Part shown: positions 53,939-62,420 of the stretch, in pieces
Layout: each line of letters begins with the position of its first letter
Position numbering within the stretch: position 1 is the first letter of the stretch
Origin: Planctomycetia bacterium
GTDB lineage: Bacteria; Planctomycetota; Planctomycetia; Gemmatales; Gemmataceae
DNA: 64,000 bases
Assembly: GCA_005772955.1 (NCBI GenBank)
Contig: SXID01000053.1
Coordinates: 1-64,000 of the forward strand
Direction: 5' to 3'
Notes under the pieces: generated by a model
Told to the model about the DNA's origin: nothing
Databases searched by the model: none
Seen by the model: only the letters and a program-made list of their open reading frames with translations
Program-made: the position numbers and the translations under genes

Positions 53939-55173
53939 CCGGCAACCAGGTCGCGGACCAACGTCTCGAACCGCTTGCGGTAGTCAGCCCAGGTCCAGCG
54001 TTGGGCGGTCTCGTAGGCCATCCGGGCCATTTCCGCACCTTCAGTTGGCCGGCTGAGCAAGCGGTCGAGACCGGCGGCCAACTGCTCGTCCGAGTCGGAC
54101 GGGTAAATCACCCCCTCGCGACCGGTTTCAAGATACCCCGGTGCGCCGGTGTGGTCGCTGACAACGACAGGAACCCCAGCCGACAGCGACTCGTTGATGA
54201 CCAGTCCGAACCCGTCACCCACCGACGGGAAGGCAAAGATTCGGGCGGCGGCGTAATGCGCTTTGAGCTGCAAATGAGGCTGAGGCGGGACGTATTCGTA
54301 CATCCCCGAATAGTCCGCCAGAAACCGGTCAGTCAATAACTGCCGCCCGACCAGACGGAGCGTGTGCGTTCGGTAGGCTCCGAGGCGTTTCCAGGCCGCC
54401 AGCAGCCGGGGAGTCCCCTTCCGAAGACTCAGGTGGCCGACGCACAGAACCAGGTTCGGCCGCGCGGAGTACGGGACCGGCTCCGGACCAGGCTCGCACC
54501 CGTAGGGAATGACGGTCGCGACCCGCGCTTTTTCCACCGGCAGGCTGTCGCGTACGAATCGAGAGGCGATCACCACGGCGTCGGCCGCGTCCAGTTCGTC
54601 CCGCTTCCGACGCATTCGGGGAATTGAGAACTCCGCGGCCGGTGGAGGCTCTGTGGTCGCTCCGGGGTATCGCGCGTGTTCCGCTTCTAACGCGGCACGA
54701 AGGGTTTCGTAGTAGACGATCGGCAGATCGAGCAGCCGCTTGATGCCCTGCCGACCGGCGGCTCGGAACACAGACAGACAGGCGTCCTCACGCGCGACAA
54801 CTAGTCGGACCCCCTCTGATAACTGGCTTACGACGGTTCGGGTGAGATCCCGGCCATGGGCGTCGAACGCCTCGGCCATCCCGGAAAGACCCAAACGACG
54901 TTCCAACCGGTACCGAAACTCAGGCCAGAACGCCGGGGAGAGACACTCCAAGGGGACTTCGTTTACGGCCCTCTGTGCGAAGCGGGCCCCCAAATCGGTC
55001 GCGAAGTAGCGGTCCACAGTTTGTAACAAGCGGGACAACATCCCGTCCCGGTGAAACGACCAGGAGGTCACGAACCGCCTGAGCAGTCCGGCGTCGGCCA
55101 GGGCGCGGACATAGTGCCGAACGTCCTGAGGGAGACCGGCCGAGATACAAACGATGCTTTTGGAATTGACCAT
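53935..55173 (-). CDS. GT4-like glycosyltransferase
   Basis: The protein has 412 residues from an ATG at 55,173 that shares a base with the upstream stop (TGATG). The N-terminus VCISAGLPQDVRHYVRALADA and the segment VVIASRFVRDSLPVEKARV are typical of family 4 relatives. In the donor domain NLVLCVGHLSLRKGTPRLL precedes SVGDGFGLVINESLSAG, where the first Glu of E-x7-E is replaced by Asp. Activity is still likely, as this variation occurs in some active families. A longer frame to 55,299 is not used. Confidence 0.88.
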   Translation of the reverse strand: MVNSKSIVCISAGLPQDVRHYVRALADAGLLRRFVTSWSFHRDGMLSRLLQTVDRYFATDLGARFAQRAVNEVPLECLSPAFWPEFRYRLERRLGLSGMAEAFDAHGRDLTRTVVSQLSEGVRLVVAREDACLSVFRAAGRQGIKRLLDLPIVYYETLRAALEAEHARYPGATTEPPPAAEFSIPRMRRKRDELDAADAVVIASRFVRDSLPVEKARVATVIPYGCEPGPEPVPYSARPNLVLCVGHLSLRKGTPRLLAAWKRLGAYRTHTLRLVGRQLLTDRFLADYSGMYEYVPPQPHLQLKAHYAAARIFAFPSVGDGFGLVINESLSAGVPVVVSDHTGAPGYLETGREGVIYPSDSDEQLAAGLDRLLSRPTEGAEMARMAYETAQRWTWADYRKRFETLVRDLVAG

Positions 55174-56372
55174 CACGTGTCTGTTCTGCCCGTCTTCACG
55201 GCCTGAACCGCTTCGACCACGCCTGCTGCGGCCGCTCGGACCGAATAGCGGCCAACGCACTCGCGACACGCGGCACGTACCTCGGCGTTCCGACACCAAC
55301 TTAGAGCCGTTTTTAACGCGCCTGCTAACCCGTCGACCGACCCGGCTGGGAAAATTTCACCGGTCCGGCCGGGCGTCACGAGGTCGGGGCCGCATCCGAC
55401 GCGATCCGACACCACCGCCGCAAGCCCGTGGAGCAGGGCTTCGTTGACGACGAGCCCCCAGGTCTCGGATACCTCGCTCGGGAGAATGAACAGGTCAGCG
55501 GCGTGAAAAAAACGGCTGAGCCGCGTCTGGTTCTGGAACCCAGTGAACACGACCCGACCGGGCATCAGTTTGGCGGCCCTCGCTTCGAGGGCTGGGCGGA
55601 GCTCACCATCGCCAACAAACAGGATCGCAACTTTGCTGCGGACGGACTCGGGCAAACGGGTCACGGCCTCGATCAACAGGCCCGGACATTTTTTCGCGAT
55701 CAGTTTCCCCGAAAAGAGGACGACGATCGCCTCGTTCGAGAGCCCGAATTCGGCGCGGGTCGATTCGCGAAGGGCGGCGCGGTCAGAGTCCCCGGTCGAG
55801 AAGACCGTCGCGTCCACGCAGTACGGCGCAAAAAGCAGCTTACCGTCGTCAACACCCAACCGGCGGAAGTGGGCGCGTGAATTTTCCCCAATGTAGAGGA
55901 GTTTTGCGAATTGTCGGTAAAACCGGCGGAGCGCCCAGTCGCGGGCGACGCGCTTGAGCACCCCCCGCTGGACCGCCTCGTCGGTCGTTTCACCCCGGAA
56001 TATCAGCGGGCAGCCCCCCCTTGTGGCGGTTCGGACCGCCTCCCGATAAAACTCCGGGCGGTATGCCGTGACGAGCACGGTCGCGGGCTTGAGGTCCGCG
56101 AGGATGCGGTCGAGCCCACGGGTCGAAGTCCCCTCCGGGCGGGCTGCACCGCCATCGGCGACGCGGCCCAGAAAGTGCACCTCGTAGCCGGAGAGCAGAT
56201 CGACATCCCAGGCGAACGAGCGATTGAACTCGCGATCCCGGTAACCGGCGACGCTGAAGTCCGAACCGTACACCGCCGCGACCCGAAGTCCGAACTCCTG
56301 TTGAACACACCGCCAGACCGGAGCGTGGTACTGGACCGGGTGCGTCTGAACAACAACGAGGTCCGGTGCCAT
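55173..56372 (-). CDS. GT4 glycosyltransferase
   Basis: The protein has 399 residues from an ATG at 56,372 (TAATG overlap with the methyltransferase stop). VVVQTHPVQYHAPVWRCV is the N-terminal acceptor loop. The donor domain has VVLFSGKLIAKKCPGLLIEA, FVGDGELRPALEARA and SEVSETWGLVVNEALLHG with the E-x7-E motif. The exact sugar is unknown. Confidence 0.9.
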   Translation of the reverse strand: MAPDLVVVQTHPVQYHAPVWRCVQQEFGLRVAAVYGSDFSVAGYRDREFNRSFAWDVDLLSGYEVHFLGRVADGGAARPEGTSTRGLDRILADLKPATVLVTAYRPEFYREAVRTATRGGCPLIFRGETTDEAVQRGVLKRVARDWALRRFYRQFAKLLYIGENSRAHFRRLGVDDGKLLFAPYCVDATVFSTGDSDRAALRESTRAEFGLSNEAIVVLFSGKLIAKKCPGLLIEAVTRLPESVRSKVAILFVGDGELRPALEARAAKLMPGRVVFTGFQNQTRLSRFFHAADLFILPSEVSETWGLVVNEALLHGLAAVVSDRVGCGPDLVTPGRTGEIFPAGSVDGLAGALKTALSWCRNAEVRAACRECVGRYSVRAAAAGVVEAVQAVKTGRTDT

Positions 56373-57163
56373 TAGGCCGTTGCTCCTTCGGGTTTCCGGA
56401 ACACCAGGCCGCCGCCCCGCACGAACAGCCGCCGGACGAAGGCGTCGTGGCCGGGCGCCTCCCACCCGCGGCTCCGGAACCAGAGCACGACTTCGTGCGG
56501 GTCGATGCTGTTGCACGCGTCCGAGTCGGCCTGCCAAAACACCTCGAAGTTAGGAGCCAAGTGCTGGTGGCGCAACCGGGTCGGGGCACCGCCGCTGAAG
56601 AGGCGTGCGCCCTCCCGTAACAGCCGACGGGCAAGCACTGGCGGCGTCCGGAACCAAACGGAATCGCGAACCGGGACGCTCGCCTTCGTCAACTTCTCCC
56701 GCCGTGTCAGATCCCGCCAGGGCCGGACCATCACCCCGGACGCGGCCCAAGACCGGCAGAACCACGCGGGCTTGATGAGAACGACCCCGCCCGGCCTCAC
56801 AACTCGGGCGAGTTCTTCGAGCGCCGCCTCCAGTGGCGACACGTGTTCGAGTACGTGGATCGTCCAGGCGGCGTCGAAGGACGAGTCGGGGAACGGGAGC
56901 TTTTCGGCCGGGGCGCAGAAGAACGGTTTGTGAATCCCCGCCCCCGCGCTCTCCGCGAGATCGACTCCCGTCCAATTCGCGACGAGGTTCTGATACCACC
57001 CTCGCCCGCAGCCGACCTCCAGTACCGATTTGGTTTCAAGACCGTACGTGCGAACAAATTCTTTCAGCAATTCTACCACGCGTAGGTCCGCGGCTCCGCT
57101 GTAACCGTCCTGACGGTACTGCTCTTCGTAGAAAGGTTTCGCGCCCGAAATGCTGTTCGTCAT
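56372..57163 (-). CDS. Class I SAM-dependent methyltransferase
   Basis: The protein has 263 residues from an ATG at 57,163. Motif I is SVLEVGCGRGWYQNLVANW, then GVDLAES. EKLPFPDSSFDAAWTIHVLE with the following HVSPLEAA and RVVRPGGVVLIKPAW are the Methyltransf_11 pattern. It may methylate a sugar or lipid carrier in this pathway. It starts seven bases after the GT-C gene stop and ends at a TAATG junction. Confidence 0.88.
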   Translation of the reverse strand: MTNSISGAKPFYEEQYRQDGYSGAADLRVVELLKEFVRTYGLETKSVLEVGCGRGWYQNLVANWTGVDLAESAGAGIHKPFFCAPAEKLPFPDSSFDAAWTIHVLEHVSPLEAALEELARVVRPGGVVLIKPAWFCRSWAASGVMVRPWRDLTRREKLTKASVPVRDSVWFRTPPVLARRLLREGARLFSGGAPTRLRHQHLAPNFEVFWQADSDACNSIDPHEVVLWFRSRGWEAPGHDAFVRRLFVRGGGLVFRKPEGATA

Positions 57164-57170
57164 GCCAGTT

Positions 57171-58454
57171 TTAGCTCGCGTGTTTGGGGGATGCGTCGTT
57201 GGGCCCACCGAACAGGTACGCGGCAGCGAGCCAAGTCCAGCAAACGACGGCCAGACCGGACGCCGTGAGCGACACCACGTCGGCTATCTCAGGCGTGACG
57301 AAACCGCCCCACCGCGACGCCGGCTGATGGAGGCAATTGTGCAACAGGTTCACAACCAACAAACAGTTGAGAAGGGAGGCCGGGATCAGCACTCTCCGGT
57401 CAAACACGGCCCAGGCGGCCGCACTCGCGGCACCAAAGACGAGAAACCGCTCACTCAAACCCGTCAGGAACAAGAAACACGCGAGAAGGTAAACGGTTGA
57501 CAGCCCGACCCAGGATCTCGGGCGGCCAACCACGTAGAGCAGCCCCGCGAGCCCTCCGACCACCGCGACCACAAGCATGCCGAAGTGCTTACACGTCACT
57601 CCGAACACGCGGTCCGAGTCCATCGCCGCAATGCCGGCCGCGTGGGCGACCCACCAGAAGTTAAATGCCGTAGATGTCACCCCCACGGCGCCTTCCGTGG
57701 CCGCCCGACTGTAGCCGGCACGGAGCCAGGCAGTTCCAGTCGAGAGAGCGAACGGGGCGGCGAGCGCGACGACAACGAGCGCGAATCCCAGTCCCCATTT
57801 TCCGAACCCTGTGAGGGAATGACGCCTGAGTGAAAGAAAGACCACGAGCGGGGCAAAAAGCAAAAACTGAGGCTTGGACATTGCACCGAACCCGGACAGA
57901 ACGCCCGCACCGAGATCTCTGCCTTGTGCTTGGTGACCGAGGGAGAAGTACATTATCCCCCACAACAATACATCAAATTGGCCCCACACGGGTCCGGCTA
58001 ACAGGAGCGCCGGATTCACACTGAAGAAGGCGAAGGCTACGCCCCGTGCGGAGCGAGAAGGAGGCGTTTGCCGAAGGACCGCAAGAAAGAGGAGCCACTG
58101 ACCGACCGCAATTGGAAGCCGAAAGAACAGGTTGATCCCTGGGGACGGCCAGACCGGCCAGATCCCGATCATCTGAAGGGCACTATATAGGGGGTGAAAA
58201 AACCAGAAATACAGAGGCGGGTAGTTAGCGTTGAAACCACCATTGAAGCGGTCAGCGACTTCCTGGTCCGTCCAGGAGTACACACTCAAAAAACCCCGTT
58301 CGGACGCCATTTCGAGCCAGTTTAACATGAACCGGGGGTCTTGCGGCGTCGGGAGAATGAATTCGGCAGCGACAAGGGTTAGCAAATGGAAGACCGCTGA
58401 CGCGATGGCCCACGATTGGAACGGCTTCATATGGCTGACCAGCAATCTCATCAT
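57171..58454 (-). CDS. Multi-span GT-C-like membrane protein
   Basis: The protein has 427 residues with about ten transmembrane helices. The outward loop holds NANYPPLYFWFFHPLY, and the next conserved motif is LLAGPVWGQFDVLLWGIMYF. Both (N-YPP and GPVWGQ-D) are typical of GT-C enzymes of the ALG6/GT87 or GPI mannosyltransferase kind, which use polyprenyl-linked sugars. It could add a sugar to the chain on the outer side. The start is either ATG at 58,454 or the one eight codons in (58,430); neither has a clear ribosome site. Its DNA looks less GC-rich than the flanking genes. Confidence 0.8.
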   Translation of the reverse strand: MMRLLVSHMKPFQSWAIASAVFHLLTLVAAEFILPTPQDPRFMLNWLEMASERGFLSVYSWTDQEVADRFNGGFNANYPPLYFWFFHPLYSALQMIGIWPVWPSPGINLFFRLPIAVGQWLLFLAVLRQTPPSRSARGVAFAFFSVNPALLLAGPVWGQFDVLLWGIMYFSLGHQAQGRDLGAGVLSGFGAMSKPQFLLFAPLVVFLSLRRHSLTGFGKWGLGFALVVVALAAPFALSTGTAWLRAGYSRAATEGAVGVTSTAFNFWWVAHAAGIAAMDSDRVFGVTCKHFGMLVVAVVGGLAGLLYVVGRPRSWVGLSTVYLLACFLFLTGLSERFLVFGAASAAAWAVFDRRVLIPASLLNCLLVVNLLHNCLHQPASRWGGFVTPEIADVVSLTASGLAVVCWTWLAAAYLFGGPNDASPKHAS

Positions 58455-58477
58455 AATCTACAACGCGAACATCGGAT

Positions 58478-59725
58478 TTAATATATCTCTCGACCTGATG
58501 GCGCAAGCATCGCCCCTATAGACGCTGCACTGATTGCACACAAAAAAGTTGTGCTAATATGATTGAATGCTGGCCCATGAAGAAAAAAAGCCAATGCCGC
58601 CCAGAATCCGGCTTGGCATACTGTCGCGCCGAACCGGCTCTTCGCGCCGCTGTTTCGCGTACCGGACCAGATCAAATGGAGCCACATGACTCTCGCCGCC
58701 ACGACTCCGATTAATCCGATGACCCCCACTTCAACCACGACTCGTGCCAACTCCGCTTCGTAGACCGCCGTGCTGAGTTGGCCCGCCCGCGCACGTTCCG
58801 CCGCTTGGGTCGAACCGAACCCCTCCCCGAACGGTACCTCGTTAATCGCCAAGAAAATCTGCACTTGGGCGGAAAAGCGGTCATCGAATCTGTCCGAAGA
58901 CGCATGCCGCACGAACAGCCCGGTGAGCAGGTCGTTGCCGCTCAGCGTTGCCAACAAACCGAGCCCGACCACCAAACCAACAGCCAAGCCGAACCGCCGC
59001 GCGCTGAACAGCATCCCGACTGTTACGACAGCGGCAAACAAAAAACCATACCGCGACATTGAAGCCAAGGCGCACGCAAACCCGCTGGCGAGGGTGGTGA
59101 AGCCGAGTCGCTGGTAGTTCAGAAGCACGAGGATACACCCGGCCCAGGCGCCGACGATCGCTGAATCACCCATTCCACTAATAAACGAGAAGGTGCCGTT
59201 GGCGCGAGTCCGAGCAACGTCTGACAGATCTGTTGTGTGCGAGACAAGATCCTCTTGAACCTGGCTGTTCAGAGCGTGGTCGGCCGGTAGGTAGAACTGC
59301 ACCGCCCCGAGCGATGCGTTCAGCACCACGAGCACGCTGATCGTGCGCACGATAAGGAGGATGCTCGCTGGAGAGCGGAGTCCCTTCGCAATGGGGATCG
59401 CGAGAAGGGGGTAGAGGACCATGGTCCGAAACGACACGATTGCGCCGACCAGGCGCAAATCGGCAAAGTTGACCGCGGCCCCGAGCAGCACAATCGCGCT
59501 GAACATGGTGCTTAGCGTCCCGAACCCTCTCAACCTCGCCGAAGCGGCTCCCACTCGCCCCCCGACGACCGCTGCCGCAAGGATGAAAACGTCCTTCGCG
59601 AAGTACGGAATGGCCTGAATCACAGGCGGAGCGCTCGATAGCACCCACTTCCGAACGGCACCGTCAAGCACACAACAAACGATCGCAGCGGCAAGAAGCC
59701 GAGCCGTGAGTGACGCGTCTCTCAT
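58478..59725 (-). CDS. Wzy/O-antigen-ligase-like membrane protein
   Basis: The protein has 415 residues with about 11 hydrophobic segments. It starts at an ATG that shares a base with the preceding stop (TGATG). The long periplasmic loop near the middle (about 145-200) and the sequence FGEGFGSTQAAERARAG followed by ELARVVVEVGVIGLIGVVAA match the Wzy/WaaL (Wzy_C) layout. It probably links repeat units into polymer on the outer side of the membrane. As usual for Wzy, sequence similarity is low and the call rests on topology and place. The gene's DNA has more A/T than its neighbours, especially at its end. Confidence 0.78.
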   Translation of the reverse strand: MRDASLTARLLAAAIVCCVLDGAVRKWVLSSAPPVIQAIPYFAKDVFILAAAVVGGRVGAASARLRGFGTLSTMFSAIVLLGAAVNFADLRLVGAIVSFRTMVLYPLLAIPIAKGLRSPASILLIVRTISVLVVLNASLGAVQFYLPADHALNSQVQEDLVSHTTDLSDVARTRANGTFSFISGMGDSAIVGAWAGCILVLLNYQRLGFTTLASGFACALASMSRYGFLFAAVVTVGMLFSARRFGLAVGLVVGLGLLATLSGNDLLTGLFVRHASSDRFDDRFSAQVQIFLAINEVPFGEGFGSTQAAERARAGQLSTAVYEAELARVVVEVGVIGLIGVVAARVMWLHLIWSGTRNSGAKSRFGATVCQAGFWAALAFFLHGPAFNHISTTFLCAISAASIGAMLAPSGREIY

Positions 59726-60984
59726 CAGGCTTCCTGCCCAGGCACAACCGCGCCGAGACTCGGTGATCGGGCTGGCTCTGCATCAGCGACCTCCCTGAGC
59801 ACCTGTTCGAGTGCCTGCGCGTGAGTTTCGGGTGCGAAGCGAAGGGCCAACTTACGGGCCCCTTCCCGAAGTTGGGCATACCGGAGCGGATCGCTCAAGC
59901 AGTGCGCCGCAGCATCGGCAAGTCCGTCCGGGGTTGGGGGGTCACTCGGAGCAAGTTTACCATTCACCCCATCGGTGAGCCACTCGGGAATGCCGCCGAT
60001 GGCAAACGCGACCGCTGGCAGTCCGCGGTGTCCGGTCTCGGGGCCGACCAAGCCGAACGGCTCGGGCCATAGACTCGGGACGACCAGGAGATCGGCCTTA
60101 TCGACGGCGTCCAAACGGGCGTCCGAATCGAGCCAACCGGGGAACTCGATCCGCACGTCGGGGTGATCGCGAGTCACGTCGGCCGCAGCCGACGCCCACG
60201 AAGCCCGCTCCGGGCCGTCGCCGGCCATTGTCAGTCGGACGGGCCGACCGAGTCGCGACCGAATCAGCGGCAGAGCGGCCAAGAGCATCTCTCCGCCCTT
60301 CGTTCCGTCCATCCTTCCGAGGAAGAGCAAGTGGTTCGGTTGGTAGTCCGGTACGCGGACCGTTTCGGACCGTTGGCTCGGGGCAGGAACGGGGTAATGA
60401 ACGGTCCGAACGACGGCCTCACCAAGCCCGTGGTGTAAGTACTCCCTCCGCATGTGCTCGGACGCCGTTAAAATGCACTTGTATTGTGACAACAGGTCCA
60501 ACCGCCGGCTCTGGTCTCGGTAGTGCCGCAACAATGTTAATGGGTTCCGTCCCCCGCACCGACGGGGAAAGTACAGCGCGAGGCACGCGCGCCCGAATAT
60601 CCTGGTACAGGCCACCGGCGGCCCGGGCCACGAGTGGGTCTTGGTTCCGCTGATACATGTCCCGTAGTACGTGTGCGCAAAAAACACCGCCGGTGCCACT
60701 TTCAGCAGTCGCTTCCCTATTTCAGCGTCGAGCAAGCTGTTGACGAACAAGACATCAGGGCGCCACTCCGCGAGCGCGGCCAGCGCGGTCCCGACGTCAC
60801 CCGCGGCGGAAACCCGGTCGCAATTGGCGGGGAGGCCGATCCGGCGCTGGTCGCCCTGGGAACTGGTTTCGTGCCAAAACAGCAGTTCGTGCCCGCTACT
60901 GGCGAGGCCCTTCGCTGCTGCAGCGACGTACACTTCCTGCCCGCCGACGAGTTCATCGGACCAGTGAATAATCGCGACCCGCAC
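59725..60984 (-). CDS. GT4 glycosyltransferase
   Basis: The protein has 419 residues from a GTG at 60,984 with a strong GGGAGGT site. AIIHWSDELVGGQEVYVAAA is the N-terminal loop, and VFFAHTYYGTCISGTKTHSW is a family feature. The donor domain has LLFLGRMDGTKGGEMLLAAL and SLWPEPFGLVGPETGHRG, with the family-4 Glu pair. It overlaps the Wzy-like gene by one base. The donor sugar is unknown. Confidence 0.9.
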   Translation of the reverse strand: MRVAIIHWSDELVGGQEVYVAAAAKGLASSGHELLFWHETSSQGDQRRIGLPANCDRVSAAGDVGTALAALAEWRPDVLFVNSLLDAEIGKRLLKVAPAVFFAHTYYGTCISGTKTHSWPGPPVACTRIFGRACLALYFPRRCGGRNPLTLLRHYRDQSRRLDLLSQYKCILTASEHMRREYLHHGLGEAVVRTVHYPVPAPSQRSETVRVPDYQPNHLLFLGRMDGTKGGEMLLAALPLIRSRLGRPVRLTMAGDGPERASWASAAADVTRDHPDVRIEFPGWLDSDARLDAVDKADLLVVPSLWPEPFGLVGPETGHRGLPAVAFAIGGIPEWLTDGVNGKLAPSDPPTPDGLADAAAHCLSDPLRYAQLREGARKLALRFAPETHAQALEQVLREVADAEPARSPSLGAVVPGQEA

Positions 60985-61038
60985 ACTTACCTCCCGCGAT
61001 TGAAGCGGTCCGACCGTGTCACCACTCAGAACGGTCGA

Positions 61039-61233
61039 TCACGCTTCCCGCTCGGACAGTCGGCCAGGAGGCGTTCTGGAGGGGGACGCAGACCGAGCGG
61101 TAGCCACCCCAGACCGGGCTACGCGTCGGCCGAAACCGGTGCGCCGTTCCTCGTGGTATTCCAGTTCGGGGTAGTACTGCTTGAGCAGATCGATGGTCCC
61201 GGTTCTGACAGGTGTCCCGATCGCTCTGGACAC
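61039..61233 (-). pseudogene. Possible gene remnant in an alternative frame
   Basis: In the frame starting at a GTG at 61,233 the residues RTGTIDLLKQYYPELEYHEE have the composition of real protein, while what follows (Ser/Arg/Pro-rich) does not. The segment overlaps the tail of the preceding glycosyltransferase frame. No family was recognised. It could be the rest of a deleted gene of the polysaccharide locus, or chance. Confidence 0.25.
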
Positions 61234-62420
61234 CGAGTGTGCCCCGAACTCGGATCGAACGCTTCTGAAACGGGTTCGTCACAGGTCGTGGTTCCCGCGA
61301 GTCGGGCGAGCGTCCTCGGAAGGGCGAACTGGGCCGAATAGAGTTCCGCCCCGGCCGCCGCAATCCGCGCACGCCGAATCGAGTCGTCGAGCAAGTGACC
61401 GACAGCCGCGGCCAGTTCTTGCGTGCCGGCCGCAGACAGGCAGACCGCGCCGGTTTCTGCCCACACCGATTCGGTGATCCGGGCCGGGGTCGTGACCACC
61501 GCTTTTCCGTGGGCCAGTCCCGCCATCACGGACGTGTTCCGGCTCGTCACCCCCTCGGGTATCGGTTGCAACAGCACGTCGCAGGCGGCCAAGTGGAGCG
61601 ACACCTCTGCGAGCGGAAGACGCCCGGTCGCCGTTACCCGCCCCGCCAGTTCTGGGCGCGCGGTGAGGAGTTGTTCACAAAATCGGTCGCTCCCGCCACC
61701 TATCAGGAGCACCGCGGCATCCGCTCGGTCGGCGAGCAGTCGCGGTATCGCGTCCGCCAAGAGCCGGTCAACGGCCAGCCCGTGGTTGCCGAATCGTCCG
61801 ACCAGGAATCCCGTCGGAGCGAGCCGGTTTCGGATCGCTGCTGTTGCTGCCGGATCAGCGACGGGGGGCACGGTGGCAGGGATCGGTAACCAGCCGAACG
61901 GGACCCGCCGCCCTAACAGGTACGGTCGGCACATCGCTTCCCAGCCCGGGATCGCGACCCAAACCACGGACGCAGACCGGAGGAGGAGCGCGATCATCAG
62001 CCGGTGAACGGCTGCCGCGAACCGCTGCCGAAGTCCGCCCGCGAACGGGAGCGCCACCTCGTGGACCATCAACTCGATCCGGTCCCCCCTCCGGGCGCGG
62101 TTCCACACCCATAAACAGAAGGGAAGGTTCATCGACCCGAGCCGGTAGCCGTGCGGCACCCATTGCACGAGGATTCGACGCGGTCCGGTGGCCGCGTTCG
62201 AGAACAGTCGGTCCATTCGGACGAGCGCCGCGGGCCCCAGATCGCCTAACTCTCGCACCACGCGGACCGAACCGGGAACTTCCGCCGCGACCTGACCGGG
62301 ACACCAAACCCGTACCACTTGACCCGCGGCGGCTAACCCTTCGGCGATGAGTCGGCAATAATCGCTGACCCCTCCCGGTTGAGGCGGATACTCGCAGGTG
62401 ACGACATCGAGCGTGTTCAT
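61119..62420 (-). CDS. GT4-like glycosyltransferase with an odd C-terminal tail
   Basis: The protein has 433 residues; its ATG overlaps the flippase stop (ATGA). VVTCEYPPQPGGVSDYCRLI is the N-terminal acceptor loop and HEVALPFAGG a further element. The donor domain (about 200-370) has FLVGRFGNHGLAVDRLL and IPEGVTSRNTSVMAGLAHGKAV, where E-x7-E is altered. From about residue 375 the tail is Ser/Thr/Cys/Pro-rich and unlike a glycosyltransferase. In the overlapping frame at 61,039-61,233 the residues TIDLLKQYYPELEYHEERR look more like protein, so the real gene may once have ended near 61,290 and the tail may be read-through into a remnant. Confidence 0.85.
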   Translation of the reverse strand: MNTLDVVTCEYPPQPGGVSDYCRLIAEGLAAAGQVVRVWCPGQVAAEVPGSVRVVRELGDLGPAALVRMDRLFSNAATGPRRILVQWVPHGYRLGSMNLPFCLWVWNRARRGDRIELMVHEVALPFAGGLRQRFAAAVHRLMIALLLRSASVVWVAIPGWEAMCRPYLLGRRVPFGWLPIPATVPPVADPAATAAIRNRLAPTGFLVGRFGNHGLAVDRLLADAIPRLLADRADAAVLLIGGGSDRFCEQLLTARPELAGRVTATGRLPLAEVSLHLAACDVLLQPIPEGVTSRNTSVMAGLAHGKAVVTTPARITESVWAETGAVCLSAAGTQELAAAVGHLLDDSIRRARIAAAGAELYSAQFALPRTLARLAGTTTCDEPVSEAFDPSSGHTRCPERSGHLSEPGPSICSSSTTPNWNTTRNGAPVSADA

